Positions 1 to 8,436 are shown, numbered from the stretch's first letter. The stretch is 64,000 nucleotides of DNA from Haloarcula sp. H-GB4 (GCF_030848575.1 NZ_JAVDDX010000002.1:1364001-1428000); one strand, 5' to 3'. Notes: a model not told the origin generated them from the letters alone. A program made the numbers and translations.

Positions 1-2
1 TA

Positions 3-47
3 GTCGACTGGCGCGAGGACGAGGCTGATGAAGAGGCCGACGCCTAG
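3..47 (+). CDS. C-terminal tail of an acidic protein (partial)
   Basis: An open frame entering from the left edge ends at TAG 45-47. Only the last 14 residues (VDWREDEADEEADA) are visible; such an acidic tail is usual for haloarchaeal proteins. The gene converges on the next gene and overlaps its end by four bases. The family cannot be identified from this fragment. Confidence 0.6.
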   Translation, partial: VDWREDEADEEADA

Positions 48-253
48 AACTGCTGGCGTTCGAGCCAGAGACCGGCAGCGGTCATGAACACGACGAACAG
101 CCCGATCGCGCCGATGAGTGCGTAGCCGCCCGTTGCCTCTACGGTTGACCCACTTAGATACATCTGTGAGGCCGTAACAGTTGCGCCGACGAACAGCACG
201 ACGGCGACCGCCGAGATGACGATTTGCAGGAGCGTCTCCCGCTCGATATCCAT
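44..253 (-). CDS. Small two-helix membrane protein
   Basis: A 69-residue protein beginning MDIERETLLQ, with two hydrophobic segments (about residues 10-30 and 44-62) and a short charged C-terminus. The frame stays open upstream of this ATG, but that extension is Arg/Gly-rich, unlike a haloarchaeal protein, so the start at 253 is preferred. It lies divergent from the SWIM-domain gene. It looks like one of the many conserved small membrane proteins of haloarchaea; the function is unknown. Confidence 0.7.
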   Translation of the reverse strand: MDIERETLLQIVISAVAVVLFVGATVTASQMYLSGSTVEATGGYALIGAIGLFVVFMTAAGLWLERQQF

Positions 254-382
254 GCTCTGCGATTTCACAGGGCCGGCAAAAAGGGTATCGAAGCGGCGGA
301 GCCCACTGTCCGAGCCATTTAGGCCCGTGTAGCACCTACGTTTCAACTGGACACATTGGAAAATACAGCCGTGTCCGCACCT

Positions 383-1030
383 ATGACGCTCATCGAGCCA
401 GCAGCCGACCGGCAGAGTACCGCACTTGCACCGGACCTCCGTTCCCTCCCGGACCGGGCCGCCCGTGCTTGGACCGAGCGCATGGCCGTCCATCCGCGAG
501 CGGACAGCACGTACGCCGTGACGACGGAGAGCGACAGCACGTACCTCGTCGACATCGCACAGCACGCCTGTTCCTGTCCGGACAACCGCATTCGCGGCGA
601 GCACTGCAAACACCTCCGGCGCGTCGCTATCGAAATCACTGCACGACAGGTCGCACCGCCCGGTAAGCAACGGGCGGTCTGTGACGCCTGTGGGACCGTT
701 ACCTTCGTCGCCGTCGACGCGAGAACGCCCCATCTCTGTGGCAACTGCCGACTGGAAATCGGCGACATCGTGCGAGACCGCGAGACGGACGACAGCCTCG
801 TCGTTACGGCCGTCACCGACACGCCAGCCGACGACTGGACCATCAAGGCGACCGACGAGACGGTCGCCGACTACGACACCAACGACGGCTACCCGCCTGA
901 CGACCTCGTTGTGCTAGCGACGTATCTTTCTGATGCCGTCAGCGCGACCGAGCCGCGAGAATACGCCTTTCCGCTGTCACGACTCCGCCGCGCCGACGAC
1001 GCCGAACTCGTTGGCGGTGGGACACAGTAA
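383..1030 (+). CDS. SWIM zinc-finger domain protein
   Basis: A 215-residue acidic protein. A SWIM zinc finger lies near residues 60-80 (CSCPD, then GEHCKH, i.e. CxCxnCxH). A second zinc-ribbon-like pair (CDAC and CGNC) follows about 40 residues later. The C-terminal part (IGDIVRDRETDDSLVVTAV) looks like a small beta domain. SWIM domains bind nucleic acid or protein in other families; the role here is unknown. The ATG at 383 is preferred, but in-frame TTG 356 and GTG 371 are possible. Confidence 0.8.
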   Translation: MTLIEPAADRQSTALAPDLRSLPDRAARAWTERMAVHPRADSTYAVTTESDSTYLVDIAQHACSCPDNRIRGEHCKHLRRVAIEITARQVAPPGKQRAVCDACGTVTFVAVDARTPHLCGNCRLEIGDIVRDRETDDSLVVTAVTDTPADDWTIKATDETVADYDTNDGYPPDDLVVLATYLSDAVSATEPREYAFPLSRLRRADDAELVGGGTQ

Positions 1031-1048
1031 TCGAACGCCTGTAAAGCA

Positions 1049-1567
1049 CTATTCAAGCATCGCTGCGGCTTCCTCTTTGTCGAGGTCGCCGCGCTCGAAG
1101 GCCGACAGCACATCTAGCACGCTCTGGTCGGGGCCGTCGTCGCCTACCTCGTCAAGCGTGACCTTCTCGGAGTTGCCCACGAACTCATCGAAGTCAGTCC
1201 CGTCAGAGAGAGCTTTTTCCTTTTTGACGCGGTAGTTGCCGCCGTCGGTGGTGTAGAGATCAGCCGGATGGAAGAAGTACCACTCCTCGCGGTCGAACCT
1301 GACGCCGATACGCGGCTTCGCGCCGAAGTTCCGGGCGAAAAACAGCAGCGCCTCGACCTCTTCACCAGTGAGATAGATGGGGTCGCCAGCACTGGACTTC
1401 GCCTCGATAGCGTAGAACGTTTCCCCGTCGCCTGAGAGCACGTCCGGCAGTTCCCGCTCGGTCGCGCTGCCGCTCGCCGGCGCGCGCATCACTGCAAAGC
1501 CCGCCTCGTCGAGTGCGTTGACCAGTTCGCGCTCGCGGCGGTCACCCTTCGCGTTCGAGTTTGCCAT
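1049..1567 (-). CDS. hjc: Holliday junction resolvase Hjc
   Basis: A 172-residue archaeal resolvase that cuts four-way DNA junctions during recombination and fork repair. The PD-(D/E)xK nuclease residues are visible: E12 in RRERELV, D42 in LPDVL, and E55/K57 in AIEAKSS. The roughly 50-residue C-terminal acidic extension, absent from crenarchaeal Hjc, ends in an Asp/Glu-rich helix. The gene stands alone between two intergenic regions and converges with the SWIM-domain gene. Confidence 0.92.
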   Translation of the reverse strand: MANSNAKGDRRERELVNALDEAGFAVMRAPASGSATERELPDVLSGDGETFYAIEAKSSAGDPIYLTGEEVEALLFFARNFGAKPRIGVRFDREEWYFFHPADLYTTDGGNYRVKKEKALSDGTDFDEFVGNSEKVTLDEVGDDGPDQSVLDVLSAFERGDLDKEEAAAMLE

Positions 1568-1681
1568 TATCAGGTCGTGGAGGGATGGGGGTAAAACCGT
1601 TCAGATACAGCCAGACCGTTCATCCCGTTCAGAGAGGCGCACCTCGATTTGACCTATCGCGGGGCATATACGGGCTAACAC

Positions 1682-1700
1682 CATTCCACGTCATGGAATG
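1682..1700. repeat. Inverted repeat upstream of the DUF4382 lipoprotein gene
   Basis: Perfect 7-bp arms CATTCCA (1682-1688) and TGGAATG (1694-1700) with a 5-nt spacer. It lies about 60 nt before the lipoprotein start and 115 nt before the divergent hjc start, so it could be an operator. No regulator is implied by the neighbours. Confidence 0.4.
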
Positions 1701-1759
1701 ACTACGTACGCAACAGCAGCGACAGTATTGTCGGCAACCAACCACACGGGGTGGAGCCA

Positions 1760-2719
1760 ATGAGACGGCGACGATTCATCGCGACAGGCGCTGGCGTCAG
1801 CGTCGGTCTCCTCGCCGGCTGTTCCGGGTCGAGCACCTCCGGCGAATCCGATGGGACTAGCGGTGATGAAACCAGTGACGGCGGCTCTACTGACGCGGAT
1901 GCGATGACGGACGACGGCAGTACCGTCGGGACGTTCCGGTTGCTCATCAGCGACCAGCCCGCGGCTATCGGTGACTTCGACTCGCTCAACGTATCGTTCT
2001 CGGAGGCTCGCATCTTCCACGCGAAAGACAGCGAAGAGACGGACGAAAGCGACGACGCGACCGAAACCGGACCGACGGAAACAGCCACATCCGAAGCGAC
2101 CGACACAAAGACGGCCGAGGCGACTGAAACCGAGACAACGGACGATGACGACACTGAGGGTGAGGACGAAGACACCGGTGAGGAAGAGAACGAGGAAGCT
2201 GACGGCGGCGACAGCAGCTTCGAGGTTCGTGACCTTGACGGCGCAACCGTTGACCTCACCGAAGTCGTCGGGGACAAAGCCATCGGCGTCCTCGACGGTG
2301 AACTCGAAGCGGGCCGCTACAGCAAGATCGAACTGTACGCTGAATCCGTTGACGGGGTCGTCAACGGCGAATCGGTCGATGTAAAGATTCCGAGCGAGAA
2401 GCTCCAGCTCACCAAGCCGTTCGAAGTCGTTGCTGGCGAATCGGTCGACTTCGTCTTCGACATCAATGTCGTCAAGAAGGGCAACGGCGGCTACAACCTC
2501 CTGCCGGTCATCTCGGAAAGCGGGGTCGCCGGCAAGGACGTTGCTGTTGAGGAGGTCGGCAGCGACAGTACGGAAGACGAGGCTGACGAGACGGAGACGG
2601 ACGGCGATAATACCGGCGACGAAGAGGCCGAGGTCGAGACAACAGCAATCGATGAAACTGAGCGCGACTCGACGCCGGAGTCGAACCAGCGCGGCAACGA
2701 AACGACAGCCGCCGAGTAG
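1760..2719 (+). CDS. Tat-exported lipoprotein with DUF4382 domain
   Basis: A 319-residue protein with a twin-arginine signal (MRRRRFIATGAG) and a lipobox (LLAGC), so it is probably exported folded by Tat and lipid-anchored outside the membrane. DUF4382-like sequence starts at LLISDQPAAIGDF and resumes at VDLTEVVGDKAIGVLDGEL, running to NLLPVISES. In between sits an insertion of about 60 Thr/Glu/Asp residues, and a similar tail closes the protein. GTG 1751 is an alternative start, but the Tat motif fits ATG 1760. The ligand is unknown. Confidence 0.85.
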   Translation: MRRRRFIATGAGVSVGLLAGCSGSSTSGESDGTSGDETSDGGSTDADAMTDDGSTVGTFRLLISDQPAAIGDFDSLNVSFSEARIFHAKDSEETDESDDATETGPTETATSEATDTKTAEATETETTDDDDTEGEDEDTGEEENEEADGGDSSFEVRDLDGATVDLTEVVGDKAIGVLDGELEAGRYSKIELYAESVDGVVNGESVDVKIPSEKLQLTKPFEVVAGESVDFVFDINVVKKGNGGYNLLPVISESGVAGKDVAVEEVGSDSTEDEADETETDGDNTGDEEAEVETTAIDETERDSTPESNQRGNETTAAE

Positions 2720-2732
2720 CGCTCAGGGACGC

Positions 2733-3344
2733 TTAGTCTTCGATTCGTGACTCCAGTTCCTGAATGACCTCATCGGTCGTGCCGCCATCGCCGCGAACCG
2801 CCTGCGTGTAGCGCCTGTATTCCTTGGGGGATACCTCCACAGTCTTCGTTTCGCCTTTGTGCGAAATCTCAAGTTTCACTGTGCCGTGTGGATTGTTCCG
2901 GCGCCGGAAGCTCGCCATCGCCGTGAAGACGAACCAGAACGCCACGCACGTCCCGATGAAGTACGCCATCGTCGTCTCAAAGGCCAGTGTCTGCTCGCCG
3001 ACCGTCCAGTTGTAGGGATACGCGACCTGAAACAGTCCGATTCCGACCAGACAGAGAATCGCGCCGACGGCGACACCGCTCTGCTCCCGGCGGCTTGAAG
3101 GGAGCACGGCGACGACGCTCAGAAACATCGCGGGGATGCCGAGGCCGCCCAGTGTCCCGCCGAGCTTTTCGGCGGCGTGGGGTTCAGTTGCGCCGACCAC
3201 TGCCGACAGCGGAGTTGTCACAAGAAGTATCGCCACAACCACTGCCAGCGCGCCGACACCCCCCAGGGTCGCACCGGCAACGACGCGGCGAGGGTTGCGG
3301 CCCTCCCAACGCCGGTTGCTGTACGCGTCCCTGAGGTCCTCCAT
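2733..3344 (-). CDS. Four-helix membrane protein with cytoplasmic C-terminal domain
   Basis: A 203-residue protein starting MEDLRDAYSNRRWEG, with four hydrophobic segments (roughly residues 22-45, 62-80, 88-105, 118-140). A soluble tail follows with KLEISHKGETKTVEVSPKEYRRY and a final acidic helix. ATG 3344 is preferred to an upstream in-frame codon because the extra residues lack conserved character. No family with a known function is recognised; the pattern is typical of haloarchaeal conserved membrane proteins. Confidence 0.75.
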   Translation of the reverse strand: MEDLRDAYSNRRWEGRNPRRVVAGATLGGVGALAVVVAILLVTTPLSAVVGATEPHAAEKLGGTLGGLGIPAMFLSVVAVLPSSRREQSGVAVGAILCLVGIGLFQVAYPYNWTVGEQTLAFETTMAYFIGTCVAFWFVFTAMASFRRRNNPHGTVKLEISHKGETKTVEVSPKEYRRYTQAVRGDGGTTDEVIQELESRIED

Positions 3345-3380
3345 ACCGGCCCGTTGGTACCCGACCCACAAAACGCTACG

Positions 3381-4277
3381 TCAGACGCGCGTTCGACGCT
3401 GTACGGCGCCCAATGCGTCGCCGCCAGCAGCTATCAACGTACCGAGATGGTCGCTGTCGACGAGTTCGAGCGAGGCGTCTGGAAGCCGTTGGGCAAGGGC
3501 GTTCCCCGTTGACGGGGCAACGTTGGCATCGCTTTGCCCCTGAAACACGCTGACCGGCACTGAAATATCTTCGAGGGCAAATGGCCATGGCTGTGAGAGG
3601 AGTCGCTGCTCGCGGATAATCCCGCTTGGACCGCGTGCCATCGACGTGAGCATATCCGCACGGACGATCCGAGCCACCTTGTCAGCTGCCAGGTCGTCTG
3701 TTTCCGGTGTCTCATCAGCAACTAACCCCACGGCGTAGGACGGGTCCCTGCGGACAGCAAACCATCGCTGCAGCCGGAAGAGTCGCCCGAGCGCCCATGG
3801 AGCGTGCTGGGACAGTGCCCCCACGAACTGCTGTACACGCCCTGTCGCGCCGACTGACGGCGGGCCGCTGCTGCCTAAGAGTGCAACGCGCTCTATGTCT
3901 GGCAGTCGGTGACAGGCCAGCGCGAACGGGCCACCGCCGGAGAAACCGACGGCACCAGCCGTGTCGACATCAAGATGGGACAGGAGGTGCGCGGCGTCGT
4001 CTGGCCAGTCCTTGAGCGTGACAGAAGCGTCTTCCGAGTTTCCAATGCCCGGTCGGTCCGGAGCGATGAGGTTGATGCCGCGTTCGCGAGCCGGCGCGGC
4101 GAGTAGCCGTGCGGCGACGTGTGATCCGGGAGTACCGTGACAGAAGAGGACCGGATAGCCGTCGGCGTCGCCGTAGGTGGCGTAGGCCAGCTGCCGACCG
4201 TCTGGGAGCGAGAGTGTCTCCGTTTCGGAATCGTCCGGCAGCCAGTCAGTGGCCGGAATTGGCGGCGCGGAGGGCAT
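3381..4277 (-). CDS. Alpha/beta hydrolase
   Basis: A 298-residue alpha/beta-hydrolase-fold enzyme. The oxyanion strand reads VLFCHGTPGS, the nucleophile elbow GFSGGG, the acid lies in VFQGQSDANV and the His in DSDHLGTL. A cap region sits between about residues 150 and 215. It belongs to the broad family of intracellular esterases and haloperoxidase-like proteins; the substrate cannot be deduced. It lies 6 nt after the PCNA gene on the same strand, so it may be cotranscribed. Confidence 0.85.
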   Translation of the reverse strand: MPSAPPIPATDWLPDDSETETLSLPDGRQLAYATYGDADGYPVLFCHGTPGSHVAARLLAAPARERGINLIAPDRPGIGNSEDASVTLKDWPDDAAHLLSHLDVDTAGAVGFSGGGPFALACHRLPDIERVALLGSSGPPSVGATGRVQQFVGALSQHAPWALGRLFRLQRWFAVRRDPSYAVGLVADETPETDDLAADKVARIVRADMLTSMARGPSGIIREQRLLSQPWPFALEDISVPVSVFQGQSDANVAPSTGNALAQRLPDASLELVDSDHLGTLIAAGGDALGAVQRRTRV

Positions 4278-4283
4278 CCGTCG

Positions 4284-5027
4284 TTATTCGCTCTGGATGC
4301 GCGGCGCGAGCATGTACGTGACCCGGCCCTGCCCTTCAGCGAAGCTGAAGTGCATCTTAACGGGGAACTCCTCGCCGAGTTCCATCTCGACCTCGGCGTC
4401 TTTCGGAATGGCCTTGTTCATGTTCTTCAGGTAATCCAGCGAGAACAGCGAGTGAGCATCCCCGGGGGTGAGGTCGATGAGGTCGTCGCGGGTGAGTTCG
4501 AGGTGGACGTCGTCGGTGTCGCCCTCGGCGTCGACGTAGAACAGTTCATCGGTGGCGTCGACGCCCAGTGCGATGTGGTCGCTGACCATGTCTGCGGCGG
4601 TCACCGACCGGTCGATGTCCTTCCCTTCGATGACGATGTTTGCCGAGAGGTCCAGATCCGGGAGGTCGGGCTCCTGACGGATGGAGTCGGGGTCGATAAG
4701 GGCGAGGGTGTATTCCAGACCGTCGATAGAGATGTGGAGCTTCCGCGTCTCTTCGTCCAGATCGAGGTGGACGAGCTGGCCGGCGTCGGCCATGCCGGCG
4801 ATGTCTTCGAGGCGGGAGAGATTGACGCCGATGAGCCCACCGTCAGTCTCGTAGGACTCGAACGCCGCCGCGTCGAGCCGCAGGTCGACCATTCCAACGT
4901 TTGCCGGGTCGACTGCCCGAATTTCCAGCCCGTCTTCTTCGAGGTGGATCTTGCACTCGTCCACCAGCACGCTCACAGAGTCGAGAGTCGCCTGGAGCGT
5001 GTCTGCGCTCACGATGGCGTTGAACAT
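4284..5027 (-). CDS. pcn: DNA polymerase sliding clamp (PCNA)
   Basis: A 247-residue sliding clamp that tethers polymerases, ligase, FEN1 and other PIP-box proteins to DNA. The family N-terminus ([19 protein letters not shown]), the interdomain region and the C-terminal signature ([10 protein letters not shown]) are clear. An in-frame ATG lies 42 nt upstream, but the TATA-like element at about 5053-5060 puts a leaderless start at 5027, which also matches the family N-terminus. Surface residues are very acidic, as in other haloarchaeal PCNAs. Confidence 0.95.
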   Translation of the reverse strand: MFNAIVSADTLQATLDSVSVLVDECKIHLEEDGLEIRAVDPANVGMVDLRLDAAAFESYETDGGLIGVNLSRLEDIAGMADAGQLVHLDLDEETRKLHISIDGLEYTLALIDPDSIRQEPDLPDLDLSANIVIEGKDIDRSVTAADMVSDHIALGVDATDELFYVDAEGDTDDVHLELTRDDLIDLTPGDAHSLFSLDYLKNMNKAIPKDAEVEMELGEEFPVKMHFSFAEGQGRVTYMLAPRIQSE

Positions 5028-5052
5028 CTTGAACCGGACTATGCCCCCATCC

Positions 5053-5060
5053 ATTAAAAA
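5053..5060 (-). promoter_or_regulatory. TATA element of pcn
   Basis: On the minus strand the sequence reads GGGACTTTTTAATGG, an A/T core about 28 nt before the ATG at 5027. The spacing fits a leaderless transcript. Confidence 0.5.
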
Positions 5061-5186
5061 GTCCCTCATTGAAACCGCGTGCGCGCGAGCGACCGCGGGT
5101 GGGCGTTTACGAAAACCGATGACTGTCTATCGAGTGACCGATCAGAACACGAAGCAGCAGCGCAGAGCGTTACTCCGGCGACGCGG

Positions 5187-6272
5187 TCAGGCCTCTGGTT
5201 CGAACACGTCGGGGTTTGCTGGCCCTTCGCGATTGATGATGGCCATCGTGCCCTTACGGGCGACCCGAGAGAGTGCGTGGTCGACCAGTTTGATCGGGCC
5301 GGGCACTTCGGCGTGGAGCGTCGTGATGGCACAAGACCCGGGCTTGACCGGTGTGGTCTGGACGTACTTGTTCGGCGGCCCGGCGATAGCGCCCTGCTGC
5401 CAGACCTCGTCCCAGACGGACCCGATGGGGTGGAAACTGGAGTCGAGGTTCGGCCCGCCGGTCACGAAGTACACGCGAGCGGTGTCGCCGACCGACATAC
5501 TCGGCGAGCCGTATCGGTCCGGCGTGATGGCGTACTTCTCGCCGTTCATCAGGACGTACGTCGGCTCTTCGGCTGCCATCGCCTCCATGTCGAAGTCGTG
5601 GTGCCCTTTCTCGCCGGTGTCACCGGTAGTGTACAGCTCGTGCTGGCCGAAGTAGAACTCGTGGTCCACTTCGGGGAGCCCCTCCTTCGGCTCAACGAGT
5701 ATCATCCCGAACATCCCCGAGGAGATGTGCATATCGAGATTCGGGACGGCGCAGTGGTAGATGAACGCGCCGGGGTAGGTGGCCTTGAACCGGAACGTCT
5801 TGGTCTGGCCCGGCGTGACCATCGACGCCTCAGCACCGCCCCCTGGGCCGCGGACGGCGTGGAGGTCGATGTTGTGGGGCATCGAGTTCCCCTCCTCGTT
5901 CGTGATGGTGAGTTCGACGGTGTCGCCCCGACGGACTCGAATCATCGGACCTGGGATCTGGTCACCGAACGTCATGTACGTGTAGGTGACGCCCGGCTCG
6001 ACCTCTGCGACCTGTTCTTTGGTGGTCATCTCGACCGACACGGTCTTTGGCTCCGACCGGTCGATAGGGTCTGGGATTGCGGTCGGGTCAGCGGCAATAC
6101 GGTCGACGTCGGTCTGTTGTGCGGCGTTCATAGCTGGCTCCTGAGGGGTCGTCTCCGCTTCGGTCGCTTGCTCTTTTGCGCCTGGTGCGCTGGCACAGCC
6201 CGCAAGTGCGGCCGTGCCGACGCCCAAGGCTTCTAACACCCGCCTCCGCGTCGTCGTCGGAATGGTTGACAT
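5187..6272 (-). CDS. nirK: Copper-containing nitrite reductase NirK
   Basis: A 361-residue enzyme reducing nitrite to nitric oxide in denitrification. It has a Tat signal with lipobox-like end (TRRRVLEALGVGTAALAGC), so it acts outside the membrane, possibly lipid-anchored. Cu ligands are recognisable: MPHNIDLH, YHCAVPNLDMH with SSGM (type 1 Cys/His/Met and type 2 His), and SSFHPIG (type 2 His from the neighbouring subunit). Two cupredoxin domains are present. No other denitrification gene is nearby. The TATA box and inverted repeats upstream suggest control by oxygen or nitrogen oxides. Confidence 0.95.
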   Translation of the reverse strand: MSTIPTTTRRRVLEALGVGTAALAGCASAPGAKEQATEAETTPQEPAMNAAQQTDVDRIAADPTAIPDPIDRSEPKTVSVEMTTKEQVAEVEPGVTYTYMTFGDQIPGPMIRVRRGDTVELTITNEEGNSMPHNIDLHAVRGPGGGAEASMVTPGQTKTFRFKATYPGAFIYHCAVPNLDMHISSGMFGMILVEPKEGLPEVDHEFYFGQHELYTTGDTGEKGHHDFDMEAMAAEEPTYVLMNGEKYAITPDRYGSPSMSVGDTARVYFVTGGPNLDSSFHPIGSVWDEVWQQGAIAGPPNKYVQTTPVKPGSCAITTLHAEVPGPIKLVDHALSRVARKGTMAIINREGPANPDVFEPEA

Positions 6273-6310
6273 TGGGAGGTCACTTCCTACAGATGGGACT
6301 CAGCGCGCAA

Positions 6311-6322
6311 CCTGTATATATG
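6311..6322 (-). promoter_or_regulatory. TATA element of nirK
   Basis: On the minus strand CCCATATATACAGG lies about 40-48 nt before the nirK ATG at 6272, implying a transcript with a leader of roughly 15-20 nt. Confidence 0.55.
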
Positions 6323-6350
6323 GGGACGGCGAATCTCAGCCGCTGAGACG

Positions 6351-6386
6351 CGTTCTTGTGCGGTAAGAACGACACTGAACGTGTTC
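6351..6386. promoter_or_regulatory. Inverted repeats upstream of the nirK TATA box
   Basis: CGTTCTT (6351-6357) and AAGAACG (6365-6371) are perfect 7-bp arms with a 7-nt spacer. GAAC (6377-6380) and GTTC (6383-6386) form a second pair. They begin about 30 nt upstream of the TATA box, a good place for an activator of denitrification genes. Which regulator binds is not shown by the sequence. Confidence 0.45.
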
Positions 6387-6581
6387 GGGTTGGTGGTAAT
6401 ATACCTATGAAAACTGAACGCTATCCCGGTTTCCTCGGAACAACCGACTGGTAACTGTCGCGCAGCAGTTCGACCGGAAACTCTGAGTCGGCATCCATTT
6501 GAGCGCTGACCGCCTCCGTGGTACTATGACTACGCGTTCGCCATCTTTCGGCGGTCGAGACGCACGTGGTGTGTGGTAATC

Positions 6582-7373
6582 ATGTCGGGCAAAGACGACT
6601 ACTACAACAGGGCGAAGCAGGAGGGGTATCGTGCGCGGTCAGCCTACAAGCTCCAGCAGCTAGACGACACAGCCGGCCTCCTCGGTGAGGGACGGACCGT
6701 CGTAGACCTCGGTGCGGCACCCGGCGGCTGGATGCAGGTCGCGGCCGAGCGCATCGGTGACCGCGGGACGCTCGTCGGTGTCGATCGCCAGACAATCGAT
6801 GACCTAGAAGATCCCGAGCCGACCGTCGAGTACGTCCGCGGCGACATGACCGAAGATAGCACGAAAGACGAGATCCGAGAAATCGTCGGTGAAAGCAACG
6901 GCAGCGCTGGTCCGGTCGACGTTGTCATCTCTGACATGGCCCCGAACATGACCGGCCAGTATGACCTCGACCACGCCCGGTCGGTCCACTTGGTCCGGCA
7001 GGCCTTCGAGGTCGCGACGGACCTGCTCGACGCTGGCGGGGACTTCTGTGCGAAGGTGTTCGACGGACAGGACCTCGACGACCTCATCGCCGATATCGAA
7101 CCGGAGTTCGAGTACGTCCGCGAGGTCCGTCCCGACGCCTCGCGGGACTCCTCCTCGGAGCTGTATCTGGTGGCGAAACACCGCCTGACTGGGCCGGTCC
7201 GCGAGGGCGATGTTGTCGAAGTCACTATCGAGGATATCGGCGAGGAGGGCGACGGTATCGCAAAGATCGAGAACTTCACCGTGTTCGTCAGCGGCGTCGA
7301 AGACGGCCAAACAGTCGAGGTCCGAATCGATGACGTGAAACCGCGGTACGCGTTCGCTGAGCCGGTCGAGTAA
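6582..7373 (+). CDS. rlmE: 23S rRNA 2'-O-methyltransferase (RlmE/FtsJ) with TRAM domain
   Basis: A 263-residue SAM-dependent methyltransferase of the FtsJ/RrmJ family, which methylates the ribose of a U in the 23S A-loop. It shows the SAM motif VVDLGAAPGGW and the K-D-K-E tetrad region: SAYKL, ISDMAPN, CAKVFDG, SSELYLVA. Residues from about 205 form a TRAM RNA-binding domain (VREGDVVEVTIEDIGEEGDG), a common archaeal C-terminal fusion. ATG 6582 is preferred to GTG 6573. Confidence 0.92.
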   Translation: MSGKDDYYNRAKQEGYRARSAYKLQQLDDTAGLLGEGRTVVDLGAAPGGWMQVAAERIGDRGTLVGVDRQTIDDLEDPEPTVEYVRGDMTEDSTKDEIREIVGESNGSAGPVDVVISDMAPNMTGQYDLDHARSVHLVRQAFEVATDLLDAGGDFCAKVFDGQDLDDLIADIEPEFEYVREVRPDASRDSSSELYLVAKHRLTGPVREGDVVEVTIEDIGEEGDGIAKIENFTVFVSGVEDGQTVEVRIDDVKPRYAFAEPVE

Positions 7374-7391
7374 GCCGCTTCCAGTCGTTTT

Positions 7392-8090
7392 TCAATCGGC
7401 GCTTGCTGGAGTCGAGACGACGTTGTTTCGCCGGGCAAAGCCGACGACGGCGTAGACGAACGGCGTGTCGAGAACGGCGATAGCGAGTTTTAGGAGGTAC
7501 TGGCCGACGATGAGCGCCAGCGCCTCGGCCGGCGGGACCCCCTGAAACAGGACGAAGCCGACGCCGATGAAGATGACCGTGTCGATGAGCTGGCTGGTGG
7601 CTGTCGAGCCGATGTTCCGGAGCCAGAGCTTTTTGCCGTCCGTTCGGTCCCTGAGCCAGTGGAAGACAAACACGTCCCAGTTTTGACTTATCACGTAGGC
7701 CGACAGGCTGGCAACGACGATGGCCGTGCTCGCCCCGAGCACATTCTGGAAGGCCGCGAGATCGACCGGCTGGGCCGCCTGTGGGAGTCCGGGGGCGAGA
7801 ATCGTGCTCCAGACCAGCGCCAGCAGGACGAAGTTCATCGCGAAGCCGACGTTGACGACGACGGTCGCGGCCCGGCGGCCGTACAGTTCGGCGTAGCAGT
7901 CGGAGGCAAAGAACGTCAGCGCGTACGCTAGCGCTGCCCCGGGCAGGACAAGTGTCGACCCGGCAAGCGGGAGTGAGAACGGCAGCGAGAACGCAAGCAG
8001 CTTCGAGGCGGTCACCTGTGAGGTAACCAGCGCTGTCACGAACAGCGCGACGAGGCCGACGCGCACCGCCTCCGACCGCTCACTGGTCAT
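7392..8090 (-). CDS. Queuosine/archaeosine precursor transporter, VUT (YhhQ) family
   Basis: A 232-residue integral membrane protein with about six helices. The family signatures include FASDCYAELYG, DVFVFHWLRDRTDGKKLW and LRNIGSTATSQLIDT. Bacterial YhhQ imports preQ0/preQ1; in haloarchaea the likely substrate is a precursor for archaeosine in tRNA (inference from the family). The start at 8090 overlaps the end of the RHH gene by 11 nt, so the two are translationally coupled. In-frame ATG 8114 is possible but lies inside that gene. Confidence 0.88.
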   Translation of the reverse strand: MTSERSEAVRVGLVALFVTALVTSQVTASKLLAFSLPFSLPLAGSTLVLPGAALAYALTFFASDCYAELYGRRAATVVVNVGFAMNFVLLALVWSTILAPGLPQAAQPVDLAAFQNVLGASTAIVVASLSAYVISQNWDVFVFHWLRDRTDGKKLWLRNIGSTATSQLIDTVIFIGVGFVLFQGVPPAEALALIVGQYLLKLAIAVLDTPFVYAVVGFARRNNVVSTPASAD

Positions 8091-8256
8091 CGTCGAGTCG
8101 TCCTTGGCGCTCATCGATGTCGTCAAGCACGTCGAGCGTTTTTCGGACTGAGGCGCGGATAGCCTCGCTTCGATTGACGAACTTCCCGTCTTCGCCGACG
8201 TGCTTGTCGATGTCATTCAGCAACTCCGCCGGAACTTCGACGCTTATCTTGGGCAT
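8080..8256 (-). CDS. Ribbon-helix-helix (CopG/NikR-type) DNA-binding protein
   Basis: A 58-residue gene. The protein starts MPKISVEVPAELLNDIDKHV (the ribbon and first helix) and continues KFVNRSEAIRASVRKTL (turn and second helix), the classic RHH layout. The tail is acidic. It overlaps the transporter start by 11 nt. The ATG lies inside a TTGGGCATAT box that is repeated 22 nt upstream, suggesting autoregulation of the two-gene operon. Confidence 0.88.
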   Translation of the reverse strand: MPKISVEVPAELLNDIDKHVGEDGKFVNRSEAIRASVRKTLDVLDDIDERQGRLDDDQ

Positions 8257-8280
8257 ATCTGGAGAATATATTGGGCATAT
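8249..8280 (-). promoter_or_regulatory. Repeated operator-like box at the RHH-transporter operon start
   Basis: The 10-bp sequence TTGGGCATAT occurs at 8249-8258 and again at 8271-8280, exactly 22 nt apart (two helical turns). The nearer copy covers the start codon of the RHH gene. The A/T-rich stretch between them (GAATATA, 8264-8270) may be part of the promoter. This is the layout expected for a dimer-of-dimers RHH repressor site. Confidence 0.5.
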
Positions 8281-8422
8281 GCTTAGCCACTGTGGTTCGT
8301 TGGCCAGGCGTGTCGACTCACAGGTAGTTTCTGGGCATCACGAGAGCTACTGCACTCGCAACAGGACGGATGGAGAAACAGCTCGGATTTCCGGTTAGGG
8401 GGAGGGAGAGCCTCGCGGGGCT

Positions 8423-8436
8423 GTTATCGAGATAAC
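8423..8436. repeat. Short inverted repeat in intergenic DNA
   Basis: GTTATC-GA-GATAAC, a near-perfect palindrome in the 274-nt region between the RHH gene and the TatCt gene end. It may be a terminator or protein site; nothing else was recognised in this region. Confidence 0.3.

Larger units (their letters stand above)
6273..6581. other. nirK/rlmE divergent intergenic region
   Basis: About 310 bases without a convincing gene. It holds the nirK TATA element, two inverted repeats, and a second A/T-rich box (GTAATATACC, about 6397-6406). A 15-codon open frame beginning at 6408 (MKTERYPGF...) is too short to support. Confidence 0.6.

Noticed and set aside
5079-6236. 385-codon open frame antisense to nirK
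   Set aside because: nirK has full Cu-site motifs and a Tat signal; the antisense frame has none.
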